NCBI RefSeq assembly: GCF_022259695.1
Contig: NZ_CP092099.1
Location: forward strand, 1,596,471 to 1,660,470
Reading direction: 5' to 3'
Source of the DNA: Flaviramulus sp. BrNp1-15
GTDB lineage: Bacteria > Bacteroidota > Bacteroidia > Flavobacteriales > Flavobacteriaceae
DNA: 64,000 nt
This document shows, piece after piece, positions 53,186 to 63,096 of the stretch. A model generated the notes under the pieces. It did not search any database. It saw nothing but the letters and a program-made list of their open reading frames with translations, and was not told the DNA's origin. Position 1 is the first letter of the stretch, and the number at the start of each line of letters is the position of its first letter. Position numbers and translations under genes: made by a program.

Positions 53186-54527
53186 CATTGTCTTTTTTTA
53201 ATATTTTAATGCAATTGGTTAAAGCTCTAAAATTATGGTAAATGCTTTTCCAAATGTGGCCTTTTAAAGCGGTTTTAGATTCTGATGATTTATCAATGCC
53301 CCATTCGTACCATCCTCCAAATTCATCATCTATAAAATAGGTTTTTGTATAGTTCCATAGATTATCAAATTGTGCTTTGTAATCTAATTCATCATCGGGG
53401 AAATAATCATTCATAATTAAAAGACTATTTAAGCCTTCGGCTTGAGCCCACCAATTTTTTTTATCATTTACTATTGAAATATTGTCATCACCTTTATAGT
53501 AATAACCACCATCATATAAACCACCAAGTTTTTTGTCAATACCATTTTTTATAGTGTGATCAACCAGAAGTTTTGCTTTTTTTAGGGTGATGGAATCATT
53601 CTTTACACCCAAAGCATGGGATGCCTCAAGCATTAAGTAGGCGATTTCAATATCATGACCAAACGATACATGATTTAAGTAATAATGCTGTTTTATGTTT
53701 TCTTTTGAGGTGTCTTGAAATGAAATAGGAGTCCAATTTGCTGTAAAAAACAGATTCATATAACCTTTATCGGTTACAATGGTATCACGTATTAGTAATA
53801 GCATTTCTTCCAAACGTTCTCTTAGCAACTCATCAGGCCATACTTCATATAAAGCGGTAAAAGCTTCCAGTAGATGAATGGAGCTGTTTTGGTCTTTATA
53901 ACCAATGTCAGATGTTGATGGTTCGTCTTCTGGTCTAATAATAGGTGTTCCATCTAAATTTAAATGTTGAAAATAGCCTTTCAAATCTGCATCATGACTA
54001 TGCTCTTCTAACCAATAAAAAGTTTTTTTAGCATATTCTAAAGCTTCTGGGTTTTCTGAGACTTCATATAAAGCAGCAAGACCATAAATAGCAAACGAAT
54101 TTCCGTAAGCAGTTTTTTCTTGTCCGCGTCTTAAAATAGGTGTACCATCTTTTTTTACAAGGCTATAAAATCCTCCATTAATGCTATCCCACATTTTGTT
54201 TTTTAAAAAATCAAAACCATGATTTGCATACGTTAGGTAAGAACTATCTTTATATATAAATGATGCTTTTGCATTTACCCAAACATGTCTTGCTTGTGTA
54301 ACGATCATTTTATTATGATTTTCTCCAATTTTAAAATCATGGGTTACATCACTGTAATAACCACCATCATCTTGATCTAAAATTAAAGGGTACCATTTAT
54401 CTATTAAGTTATCTTTAGCAGCAACTTCCAATTCGGCTAAAAGTAAATCTTCAATTGGTTTTTGTTGCTTTTTACAACTTAAAAATATTACTGTAATGAC
54501 ACAAAAAACTAAAAAGGTTTTATTCAT
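53175..54527 (-). CDS. Exported AGE-family sugar 2-epimerase, lipoprotein
   Basis: This 450-residue protein belongs to the N-acylglucosamine 2-epimerase/cellobiose 2-epimerase fold. It has a lipobox (FLSC, about residue 18), then the (alpha/alpha)6 barrel with GHWW-like segments such as WPDELLRERLEEMLLLI, VSFGHDIEIAYLMLEASHALG and KGHIWKSIYHNFRALTN. The HDIEIAYL segment carries the catalytic His. In this locus with GH26 mannanase and GH9, a mannobiose or cellobiose 2-epimerase is most likely, as in mannan breakdown. Exported forms are unusual compared with cytosolic ones. Confidence 0.85.
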   Translation of the reverse strand: MNKTFLVFCVITVIFLSCKKQQKPIEDLLLAELEVAAKDNLIDKWYPLILDQDDGGYYSDVTHDFKIGENHNKMIVTQARHVWVNAKASFIYKDSSYLTYANHGFDFLKNKMWDSINGGFYSLVKKDGTPILRRGQEKTAYGNSFAIYGLAALYEVSENPEALEYAKKTFYWLEEHSHDADLKGYFQHLNLDGTPIIRPEDEPSTSDIGYKDQNSSIHLLEAFTALYEVWPDELLRERLEEMLLLIRDTIVTDKGYMNLFFTANWTPISFQDTSKENIKQHYYLNHVSFGHDIEIAYLMLEASHALGVKNDSITLKKAKLLVDHTIKNGIDKKLGGLYDGGYYYKGDDNISIVNDKKNWWAQAEGLNSLLIMNDYFPDDELDYKAQFDNLWNYTKTYFIDDEFGGWYEWGIDKSSESKTALKGHIWKSIYHNFRALTNCIKILKKDNANF

Positions 54528-54666
54528 AATTTTATCAATTTCTCAAATAAAGATATAATAATATGTTAATTTTTAACCTCTTCTTATTAATAGTACAATA
54601 AATTAGCAAAATAGTACTAATCTCTACTTTTCTTATTTTCTAATTTAGTGTGGTAAATTTAATTCT

Positions 54667-57165
54667 ATGAAACCCTACCTTTTCTTTATTTCATTTTTCA
54701 TTTTCAGTTTTACAAATGCCCAAAATGATAAAGACAATATTTTTAAAATAAACGACCAAGAGTATCTTGAAATGCGCGGTGCTAACGTTATGTTGGCACA
54801 TGATTTTTATCCTGAAAGTCATCAGGGAGGAGTTGGTATAATTCAAAATGGTATTCGTGTTGCTACCAATGGCGATTTACGTTTAGAACCTACACCTGGC
54901 CAGTGGCAACCCGTACCTAAAGTAGGTGAGCGTCAGGTAGATTTAAATAGACAAACTATAAGTGTAAATATGGAATATCCAGATGATGGAAAAAATGGTA
55001 AGGGTTTCAATCCTATTTTTTATCCAGATTTGGAAATGAAATATACCTTAAAGGTAACTGCTGAAGGCAAATCGTTTAAAATTAGTGTAGATTTAGAAGA
55101 AACACTACCTGCAGAATGGGTTGGTAAAGTAGGTATGAATATTGAGTTTTTTCCAGGTTACCTTTTTGGAAAATCTTACTACATGGATGAAGCCTTCGGA
55201 ATATTTACAAGACAAGCTAATGGTCCTGGTTATTATGATGATGAAGAGGTTTTCCAATTAAAACCTATGGCGGTAGGAAAAGAATTGGTTATTGCTCCTG
55301 AAGATAGCAAACAAACTTTAAGCATAAAAAATCTTAAAAATAATGAGTTGCAGTTGCTAGATGGTAGAGCGCAACACAGCAATGGCTGGTTTATAGTACG
55401 CTCTTTAGTTCCTGCTGGAGCTACAAAAAATGCTATTGAATGGTTGGTTACACCAAATGTTATTGAACAATACACATACAAACCAGTTGTGCAAGTATCT
55501 CAAGTTGGTTATCAAACCAATCAATCTAAAGTGGCAGTTATTGAAACCGATAAAAATGATACTACAAACAGAAATATAAGTTTATTGCGAGTAGATAAAA
55601 AAGGTGGTTTTACTGAAATTTTAAATGAAACACCTAAGCTTTGGGGCGATTTTTTACGTTATCGCTATTATCAATTCGATTTTTCAAAGGTTACAGCATC
55701 TGGTATGTATGTGATTAAATATAATAATGAGATAACACATGCTTTTCAAATAGCAGATGATATTTATGATCGTGATGTGTGGCAACCAACCTTAGAATAT
55801 TTTTTACCTGTGCAAATGTGCCATATGCGCGTAAATGACAGGTATAAAGTATGGCATGGTCGCTGTCATATGGATGATGCTCGAATGGCGCCCATTAACC
55901 ACAATCATTTTGATGGCTATATACAAGGTCCAGAAACACTTGCTAAATACAAATCTGGTGAGCATGTTCCAGGAATTAATTTAGGTGGTTGGCACGATGC
56001 TGGAGATTACGACTTACGAGTAGAATCTCAAGCATCAACGGTTGGCGGACTATCTCATATTTATGAATTGTTTGATGTTCAGTACGATAATACAACTATA
56101 GACCAAAGCACCAAAACCGTAGAAATGCTTCAGCCAGATGGCAAACCAGATGTTTTGCAACAAATTGAACATGGCGCTTTATCGGTTGTTGGTGGTTATA
56201 AGTCTTTAGGGCGTTTTTATAGAGGTATTATCGTACCACACAAACGACAATATATTTTACTTGGCGATGCTGTTAATCATAGCGACGGAGACATTTATTC
56301 AAAAGAAATTAACGCATCAGATGTTGATACATTAGCTATTGAAAAAGGTATAAAAGGAGCACCAGACGATCGTTGGGTGTTTACAGAGCAAAATCCTTGG
56401 AGAGAATTAAACGCAGCAGCAGATTTGGCAGCTGCTTCAAGAAGTTTGCGGGGTTATAATGATGTTCTTGCAGAGGATTGTTTAACCATAGCTAAAGAAA
56501 TTTGGCAAATTACAAATCCACAAAGCCCAATTGTTAAAACACGTTTAGCGGTTGAGTTATTAAAAACGACTAAGGATAAACAATACGCTGAATTTTTAGT
56601 AAAACATGTAGATGGTATTACCGAGAGCATAAGTAGAATAGGCTGGATAGTAGGTCCAGTTTTAAATTTAGTTTCTAATGATGATTTTACAGAAAAAATC
56701 AGAAAGGCAGTAAAAGAATATTCAAAAGAAGTTTCAAAACTTGGTAAAGAAACGCCTTATGGTATGCCATATAAACCTAATATTTGGGGTGCTGGTTGGG
56801 GTATTCAAAGTTTTGGTGTGCAACAATATTATTTGCATACCAGTTTTCCAGATATTTTTCCAGATACCTATATGTTAAATGCTATGAATTTTGTTTTAGG
56901 TGTGCACCCTGGTGTAAACACATCTTCTTTTGCTTCGGGTGTTGGTTCTCGTTCGTTAACGCAAGCTTACGGTATAAATAGAGGAGAGCACTCTTATATT
57001 CCAGGTGGTATTGGTTCAGGTACAGCTTTAATTCGTCCAGATTTTCCAGAGTTATTAGAGTGGCCTTTTTTATGGCAACAAACCGAATATGTTTTAGGAG
57101 GAGGAACCACAGATTATTTACATTTAATTTTAGCGGCTAACACTTTATTAAAACAAAAACAATAA
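54667..57165 (+). CDS. Glycoside hydrolase family 9 (cellulase-like)
   Basis: This 832-residue secreted enzyme has a signal peptide (to about residue 18) and an N-terminal beta-rich region of about 280 residues. An Ig-like cellulase-N domain (about 285-360, VVQVSQVGYQTNQSKVAVIE) comes next, then a GH9 (alpha/alpha)6 barrel. The catalytic DAGD motif is in GGWHDAGDYD (440-449), and a likely acid Glu near the end is in WQQTEYVLGG. The domain order of Ig then barrel matches GH9 endoglucanases. It probably cuts beta-1,4-glucan or glucomannan. GH26 follows 3 bp later. Confidence 0.88.
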   Translation: MKPYLFFISFFIFSFTNAQNDKDNIFKINDQEYLEMRGANVMLAHDFYPESHQGGVGIIQNGIRVATNGDLRLEPTPGQWQPVPKVGERQVDLNRQTISVNMEYPDDGKNGKGFNPIFYPDLEMKYTLKVTAEGKSFKISVDLEETLPAEWVGKVGMNIEFFPGYLFGKSYYMDEAFGIFTRQANGPGYYDDEEVFQLKPMAVGKELVIAPEDSKQTLSIKNLKNNELQLLDGRAQHSNGWFIVRSLVPAGATKNAIEWLVTPNVIEQYTYKPVVQVSQVGYQTNQSKVAVIETDKNDTTNRNISLLRVDKKGGFTEILNETPKLWGDFLRYRYYQFDFSKVTASGMYVIKYNNEITHAFQIADDIYDRDVWQPTLEYFLPVQMCHMRVNDRYKVWHGRCHMDDARMAPINHNHFDGYIQGPETLAKYKSGEHVPGINLGGWHDAGDYDLRVESQASTVGGLSHIYELFDVQYDNTTIDQSTKTVEMLQPDGKPDVLQQIEHGALSVVGGYKSLGRFYRGIIVPHKRQYILLGDAVNHSDGDIYSKEINASDVDTLAIEKGIKGAPDDRWVFTEQNPWRELNAAADLAAASRSLRGYNDVLAEDCLTIAKEIWQITNPQSPIVKTRLAVELLKTTKDKQYAEFLVKHVDGITESISRIGWIVGPVLNLVSNDDFTEKIRKAVKEYSKEVSKLGKETPYGMPYKPNIWGAGWGIQSFGVQQYYLHTSFPDIFPDTYMLNAMNFVLGVHPGVNTSSFASGVGSRSLTQAYGINRGEHSYIPGGIGSGTALIRPDFPELLEWPFLWQQTEYVLGGGTTDYLHLILAANTLLKQKQ

Positions 57166-57168
57166 TAA

Positions 57169-58176
57169 ATGAAACAGTTATTAGTAACTTCTATGGCATG
57201 TGTGTGTATTATAGCTTCAAGCTATAGTCAAAATCTTGATAATAAACTAGTCAATAAAGATGCAAGTGTCGAAGCCATAGCCTTATATAATTACATTAAT
57301 AATCTTGGGGACAATATATTATCTGGACAGCATAGTTATAACGGAAATCCTGAACAATTTTATAATAAAGCATACAATATCACAGGTAAATATCCAGCGG
57401 TTTGGGGAACCGATTTTTATTGGAGTGGTGGTGAAGACCCAGGAAGTAGCGTAGTAGAGTCCACAAAAAAAATGCATAAAAAAGGCGCCATAATAACCTT
57501 AATGTGGCATGTTGGAAGACCAACAGATGATGCTCCTTATGGTTGGAAAGAAAGTGTTCAAAATAAAATATCTGATAGCGAATGGAAGGATTTAATAACT
57601 CCAGGAACAGAAATTCATAAGCGTTGGCTCAATCAAATAGATCATATAGCTGGTTATTTAAAACAATTGCAAGAGGCGAACATTCCTATTCTTTGGAGAC
57701 CGTATCATGAAATGAATGGTGTTTGGTTCTGGTGGGGAAATAAAAGAGGCGAACAAGGGTTTGCTAAACTTTGGCAAATGCTATTCGATCGCTATGTAAA
57801 TCATCATAAATTAAATAATTTGATTTGGGTTTGGAATGCTAATGCGCCAAGAGATATTCCACATGATGAAGGTTTTGAGTATCATCTATTTTATCCCGGG
57901 CATGATTATGTTGACATTTTAGCAACCGATGTGTATCATTTTGATTACGAGCAAAACGAATACGAACAATTATTAAAACTCGCTAATGGTAAACCTATTG
58001 CTTTAGGCGAAGTAGGGCAGTTACCAAAAACCAATATTTTAGATGAACAACCTAAGTGGTCTTGGTTTATGGTTTGGTCCAATTGGTTAGAAACCGCAAA
58101 TACAGAAGAGCGCGTAAAAAGCGTATACGAATATAAAAATACCCTAACACGAGATGAGATTCAAATTAAAAATTAG
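57169..58176 (+). CDS. Glycoside hydrolase family 26 (beta-mannanase-like)
   Basis: This 335-residue secreted enzyme has a signal peptide (to about residue 20) and a clan GH-A TIM barrel of GH26. The acid/base Glu is E181 in WRPYHEMNGVWFWWG and the nucleophile is E281 in ALGEVGQLP. These blocks are those of beta-1,4-mannanases, although some GH26 act on xylan or mixed-linkage glucan. Its stop overlaps the next start by 23 bp. Confidence 0.92.
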   Translation: MKQLLVTSMACVCIIASSYSQNLDNKLVNKDASVEAIALYNYINNLGDNILSGQHSYNGNPEQFYNKAYNITGKYPAVWGTDFYWSGGEDPGSSVVESTKKMHKKGAIITLMWHVGRPTDDAPYGWKESVQNKISDSEWKDLITPGTEIHKRWLNQIDHIAGYLKQLQEANIPILWRPYHEMNGVWFWWGNKRGEQGFAKLWQMLFDRYVNHHKLNNLIWVWNANAPRDIPHDEGFEYHLFYPGHDYVDILATDVYHFDYEQNEYEQLLKLANGKPIALGEVGQLPKTNILDEQPKWSWFMVWSNWLETANTEERVKSVYEYKNTLTRDEIQIKN

Positions 58177-60106
58177 TCAAATAGTAATTGTTTTAGTATT
58201 ATTTTTTTCTATTAATAATTTTGCCCAAACAGAATTTACAACTTGGGGAAATATCACTGGGATAAGAGTTGATAATCAACTTATGGAATTCAAATCTTAC
58301 TTAGTAGTTTTAGATACTTTGGGAGAAGAACGAGTGACGGAAAAAGAAGAGCAAAAAATTCTTTTTAAACGAATTGATGATAGCAAAGTTTTTAGTTACG
58401 AAATGGATAGCTTGCGTTGGAATCAATCCATTAAAACACCAGAAAAGGGTAAAGCAGAAATAGCTATTGATTTTTCTTCAAAGGTAGATACCATTATAAA
58501 AGGTGCGTATTTTAGGTTAAATTTACCTGAAGAGTTTGATGAAAACACAAAAATTAATTTTAAAAATTCGGGTAGTTTAAATGATAAGGAACTCCCAGAA
58601 ATAGCAAAACAATCTCCTTTTGTATTAAAAGCCAATAGTCTTAAAATTGAATCGGTAAAAAGGCAGTTGTATATTGAATTAAATGAAGAAACACCTGTAT
58701 TAATCAAACCAAGTAAAATTACAAAATCGGGTATAGAACTTACCTTTGTATTGGCTACCAAAAATATTGAAGCGAATAAAGTTTACAGAAATAATTTCAA
58801 CATTACAGCAACGGGAGACATTGATACAGAAGCTGTTGAATTAAAAGTTTTTCCAGAGCAAGAAGGAAAACCCTTTGATGGTATTGGAGGAAACTTCAGA
58901 TTGCAAAACCCAAATGCAGACCCGCAAGTCATTGAGTACTGTCTAGAAAATTTACGTGTTGCCTGGTCTAGAGTAGAAATGCCATGGCGCATGTGGCACC
59001 CAGATTTAGAAAAAAATCCAATTGAAGAAGCAAAAAAAGGAAATTTGCATCCTAAAGTAAAAGCGGCTATGGAAATGGCGCAACGTTTAGATAAAAAGGG
59101 AATCCCTGTAATTTTAGCCGCATGGCATGGTCCAGATTGGGCTATTATTGGAAAAAAAGCTAGAGGTGAAAATCCAGATGGAACCCGTGGCAATCCTTTA
59201 GATTTAGCAAAAAAGGAGGCTATTTATAAATCTATAACGGCTTATATCAAATACTTGAAAGATGAATTTGGGGTTGAAACCGTTATGTTTTCATTTAATG
59301 AAGCCGATTTGGGTATTGAAATTAGGCAAACCGCAGAAGAACACAACCAGTTTATAAAGGAAATGGGTAGTTATTTAGTGTCACAAGGATTAGATACTAA
59401 ATTCTTTCTTGGCGATACAGCTGATGCCAATGGTTGGGATTTTACAACTTTAGCTTCAACAGACCCCGAGACACAGCCTTACATTGGAGGAGTGTCGTTT
59501 CATTCATGGCGTGGTTACACCGATGAAAACCTTTTAAAATGGCGCGATATTGCTAATAGAGTCAATCAACCTTTATTTGTAGGTGAAGGTAGTATAGATG
59601 CTGGAGCATGGAGATATCCTCAAATTTTTGAAGAACCAACCTATGCTTTAGATGAAATAGATGCTTACATCAAAATACTGAATATGTCTCAACCTATAAC
59701 TATTTTGCAATGGCAATTAACATCAGATTATTCAGTGATGTCTGGAGGAGGTGTTTTTGGAAATACAGAAGAAGCATTGCATCCAACTCAACGTTTTTTT
59801 AACTTAAAGCAGTTGGGTGAAACACCAAAAGGCTTGTTTGCAATTCCTATTACAACATCTCATGATGCTATAACTTGTGCAGCTTTGGGTAATGTTTCAA
59901 CAGGTGACTATGTTATTCATTTAGTAAATAAAGGCGCAACAAGAATGGCGAATCTCACAGGGTTACCACTACATGTTGAATCTGTTGAGGTTTATGTGAC
60001 TAATATTGAAAAATCATATCAGAAAATCAAAACAATTCTAGTTAAGAATGGCGAACTTTCAGTTGAAATTGAAGGAGCAAGCTTTATTTCTTTATTTGCT
60101 AAATAG
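58154..60106 (+). CDS. Clan GH-A glycoside hydrolase, GH30-like
   Basis: This 650-residue secreted protein has a signal peptide (to about 25) and a beta-rich N-terminal part (about 26-235) without an assigned family. A (beta/alpha)8 domain (about 240-560) opens with FDGIGGNFRLQNP, like GH30. The catalytic pair is E383 in FSFNEADLG and E478 in LFVGEGSIDAGAW. A C-terminal beta domain (VSTGDYVIHLVNKG) completes the GH30 layout. I cannot fix the family. The overlap with GH26 suggests coupled translation and a shared target. Confidence 0.8.
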   Translation: MRFKLKISQIVIVLVLFFSINNFAQTEFTTWGNITGIRVDNQLMEFKSYLVVLDTLGEERVTEKEEQKILFKRIDDSKVFSYEMDSLRWNQSIKTPEKGKAEIAIDFSSKVDTIIKGAYFRLNLPEEFDENTKINFKNSGSLNDKELPEIAKQSPFVLKANSLKIESVKRQLYIELNEETPVLIKPSKITKSGIELTFVLATKNIEANKVYRNNFNITATGDIDTEAVELKVFPEQEGKPFDGIGGNFRLQNPNADPQVIEYCLENLRVAWSRVEMPWRMWHPDLEKNPIEEAKKGNLHPKVKAAMEMAQRLDKKGIPVILAAWHGPDWAIIGKKARGENPDGTRGNPLDLAKKEAIYKSITAYIKYLKDEFGVETVMFSFNEADLGIEIRQTAEEHNQFIKEMGSYLVSQGLDTKFFLGDTADANGWDFTTLASTDPETQPYIGGVSFHSWRGYTDENLLKWRDIANRVNQPLFVGEGSIDAGAWRYPQIFEEPTYALDEIDAYIKILNMSQPITILQWQLTSDYSVMSGGGVFGNTEEALHPTQRFFNLKQLGETPKGLFAIPITTSHDAITCAALGNVSTGDYVIHLVNKGATRMANLTGLPLHVESVEVYVTNIEKSYQKIKTILVKNGELSVEIEGASFISLFAK

Positions 60107-60146
60107 TTTTTTATAAATATTTTAAAATCAAAATTTTTCAATTGAA

Positions 60147-60182
60147 ATAGGTATTATCTTTGATATAATTAATTATACCTAT
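60147..60182 (+). promoter_or_regulatory. Promoter box flanked by an inverted repeat before the dikinase-like gene
   Basis: ATAGGTAT (60147-60154) and ATACCTAT (60175-60182) are 8-bp inverted arms that surround an exact -7 box TATCTTTG (60155-60162). Repressor binding here would block transcription. Confidence 0.45.
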
Positions 60183-60191
60183 AATCTATAA

Positions 60192-63092
60192 ATGAAAAAG
60201 TTAGTTTTACTTGTTTTTGTATGTTTTATTACAAATAGTTTTTCTCAAAAAATAAGTGATGAACAAATTGCTTCTCTAATAAGCCAATACAAAAAGGATG
60301 TTCGCGGTCCATACAAAGATATCCGTTGGTTTTGTACAGATGGAAGCATTAGACAACCAAAAGACCCATGTCCAGATAATATAGGTCCAGGAGTGCAACA
60401 TGCACGTTATAAAGATGAGGTTGTGGCATTAGCCAAAACCAATCAAATTTATTTAGGACAGATTTTGGCTTATACTGATAAAGACGAATTTTGGGATGCT
60501 AAAAACAATCATTCGAGGTTAAAACAATACCAATTAGATAAATATTTAAGAGGTGTTGATAATGGTTGGATTAATGAAAAGGGGCAGTATTACAGAGGTG
60601 CTATTCAATCTGAAGATGAAGAAGCTTGGGGTATCGATTTTTACAAATGGGTATTAGCTGATGATGCTAATATTGAAAAAAACTACTTTTTAATTCGTCA
60701 GTCATTAAAAGATATTCCTCACAATGGCGATGATAATTTATCTCAGCTTATTCGTAGCCAATCTAAAGTGATTTCAGATGAATTTATTCAGTTTATGGAT
60801 TTGCGTGTAAAAATTCATAGTCAACCAGAGTATAATGATATTTCTAAAGTAAAAGCATTTAAAGAAAAATTTAGTTCGAAATTATCGAATTCTCAATCAC
60901 AGAAACTGGATGAACTAATAGCAACTATGGCTAAGTTTTATAAACCAATAGACATTAAAACGTTGGTAAATAAAACGACACTGTTTAAAAACACTGAAAT
61001 TGCTGAAAAAATTAATAGTTACATTTCAAGCAATTCGTCAGAAACGTCTGCAGAGATATTAATCCCAGAAACAGCGCAATTATTGATGGATTTAAGAACC
61101 TCTCTTATAGATGTAAAAAAACCTCTAGCACGTTTGCAACTTTTGGATGTTTCTTTAAAATTAGAAGAAATTATTTTTAAAACGGCACAACAATGGGAAC
61201 CGAATAATTTACAAGAAATGCTTAATAAAATATGTTATTTAGGAATGGCGACTGCTGGTTCTGGGTACATAGAAATGTATGAATGGAATGAGTTAAGTTT
61301 AAAAGCACCATTTCCTGATGAAAATAGTATGACGTTAGACGAACTAACAAATGTTTTAGAAAACGGACGAAGTTTAGTAGAGTGGAGTTCTTCTATGGTG
61401 AAAGCTAATTATCAAAACATTGTTGATGTTTATACCAATTTCGAGCCTAAAACATATGGCTTTATTGATGATAAAATAAGAGGCTCTGTGGCTTTGTATT
61501 TGGGAGAAAGTGTTGGGAAGTTAGGTGATTTTATTGCCTTAGAATCTGCCTTAACAAATAAGGTGCTTGATATTGCTAACCAAAGTTCATTTAGAGGGTT
61601 AAATCCTGGGTATGCTTTTGGCGAATTGGTTGTTGTTGATGGTTCGCCTGATGCCATTGAAGTGAATTCAAACAATATTTATATTTTTCAGCGTCCTCCA
61701 GCCGATTTAAAACCTGTTGCAGGTATCGCTACAGTTTCTGAAGGTAATATGGTATCTCATGTACAGTTATTGGCCAGAAATTTAGGTATTCCAAATGCAG
61801 CGTTATCTGACAGTAATTTGAAAAGTTTAATAAAGTATCATGGACAAAAGGTGTTTTATGCGGTTTCAAATAAAGGAAATATTATCATGAAACTAGAGAA
61901 AGATATGATAGAGGCTGAACGTTCACTTTTTATAAAAAAGGAACGTAATGAAGAGAAAATTGAAGTACCAGTTGAAAACATATTGTTAGATGAAACCAAT
62001 ATTTTAAACTTGCGAAGTGTTGATGCTAGCGATTCTGGTAAACTTTGTGGCCCTAAAGCAGCTAATTTAGGACAATTAAAAAAGATGTTTCCAGAGCAAG
62101 TTGTAGAAGGTTTAGTTATTCCATTTGGGATTTTTAGAGCGCATATGGATTTGCCAATGCCAAATCAAGAGGTATCTTATTGGATGTTTTTAAACAATAT
62201 GTTTAAAGAAGCAGAACGTATGCGTTCTCAAGGAATAGTAGAAGCAGAAGTTGAAGATTATCAATTAAAACAACTTGATATACTTAGAAAGGCTATTAAA
62301 CAAATGGCTTTAAATCCTACGTTTGTTAATCAACTAGAAAAAGACTTTACATCTATTTTAGGAGCAAATTTGGGTGATATTCCCGTATTTTTAAGAAGTG
62401 ATACCAATATGGAAGACCTTAAAGACTTTACAGGAGCTGGACTAAACCTAACGTTATTTAATGTTTTAGATAAAAATAAAATTATTCAAGGAATTAAAGA
62501 TGTTTGGGCATCACCATATACCGAGCGTAGTTTTAAATGGCGTCAAAAATATTTATTAAATCCAGAAAATGTATTTCCTTCTATTTTAGTTATTCCTAGT
62601 GTAGATGTAGATTATTCTGGTGTACTTATTACAAAAGGTATAAGTAACGGGAATGAAAATGACTTAACAGTTGCTTTTAGTAGAGGAGCAGGAGGTGCAG
62701 TTGATGGGCAATCGGCAGAAACCTATCTAATAAAAATAAATGGTGGACAACGATTTTTAGCACCTGCAAGAGAGCAATATTATAACAGTTTGCCAATTAC
62801 TGGTGGAACAGAAAAGAAATTAGCCACGTTTGAAACTTCAGTTTTAAATCAGCAAAACATAAATGAAATTCGTAATCTGGCAAAAACCATTAGGGAAACA
62901 CTTCCAAAAGAAACACATTCCGATTATGAAGGAGCATATGATGTGGAGCTTGGATTTAAAAACAACAAACTATGGCTATTTCAAATACGTCCGTTTGTAG
63001 AAAATAAAAAGGCATTAAGTTCAGATTATTTAGAATCTATAACGCCTATAATTGATAAAAATAAAGTGATTTCGCTTTCAGAAAAACTATAA
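60192..63092 (+). CDS. Exported PEP/pyruvate-binding (PPDK-N) protein, glucan-water-dikinase-like order
   Basis: This 966-residue protein begins with a signal peptide (to about 18) and a long helical N-terminal part (about 20-470). A swivelling phosphohistidine-like domain follows (about 470-590), with VSEGNMVSHVQLLARNLGIPNA (H523 in the SH position). The C-terminal ATP-grasp PPDK_N domain (about 612-950) shows CGPKAANLG, FLRSDTNMEDLKDFTGAGL, SRGAGGAVDGQSAET and VELGFKNNKLWLFQIRPF. His domain before ATP-binding domain is the order of alpha-glucan water dikinase, not of PEP synthase, and no PEP-binding TIM barrel is present. The motifs look intact, although the protein appears exported. A serine hydrolase follows 4 bp later. 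Confidence 0.82.
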   Translation: MKKLVLLVFVCFITNSFSQKISDEQIASLISQYKKDVRGPYKDIRWFCTDGSIRQPKDPCPDNIGPGVQHARYKDEVVALAKTNQIYLGQILAYTDKDEFWDAKNNHSRLKQYQLDKYLRGVDNGWINEKGQYYRGAIQSEDEEAWGIDFYKWVLADDANIEKNYFLIRQSLKDIPHNGDDNLSQLIRSQSKVISDEFIQFMDLRVKIHSQPEYNDISKVKAFKEKFSSKLSNSQSQKLDELIATMAKFYKPIDIKTLVNKTTLFKNTEIAEKINSYISSNSSETSAEILIPETAQLLMDLRTSLIDVKKPLARLQLLDVSLKLEEIIFKTAQQWEPNNLQEMLNKICYLGMATAGSGYIEMYEWNELSLKAPFPDENSMTLDELTNVLENGRSLVEWSSSMVKANYQNIVDVYTNFEPKTYGFIDDKIRGSVALYLGESVGKLGDFIALESALTNKVLDIANQSSFRGLNPGYAFGELVVVDGSPDAIEVNSNNIYIFQRPPADLKPVAGIATVSEGNMVSHVQLLARNLGIPNAALSDSNLKSLIKYHGQKVFYAVSNKGNIIMKLEKDMIEAERSLFIKKERNEEKIEVPVENILLDETNILNLRSVDASDSGKLCGPKAANLGQLKKMFPEQVVEGLVIPFGIFRAHMDLPMPNQEVSYWMFLNNMFKEAERMRSQGIVEAEVEDYQLKQLDILRKAIKQMALNPTFVNQLEKDFTSILGANLGDIPVFLRSDTNMEDLKDFTGAGLNLTLFNVLDKNKIIQGIKDVWASPYTERSFKWRQKYLLNPENVFPSILVIPSVDVDYSGVLITKGISNGNENDLTVAFSRGAGGAVDGQSAETYLIKINGGQRFLAPAREQYYNSLPITGGTEKKLATFETSVLNQQNINEIRNLAKTIRETLPKETHSDYEGAYDVELGFKNNKLWLFQIRPFVENKKALSSDYLESITPIIDKNKVISLSEKL

Positions 63093-63096
63093 AAAA

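Noticed and set aside
54590-54622. TAGTAC...GTACTA inverted repeat before GH9 as an operator
   Set aside because: The arms are only 6 bp in an AT-rich gap and no promoter box is placed convincingly beside it.
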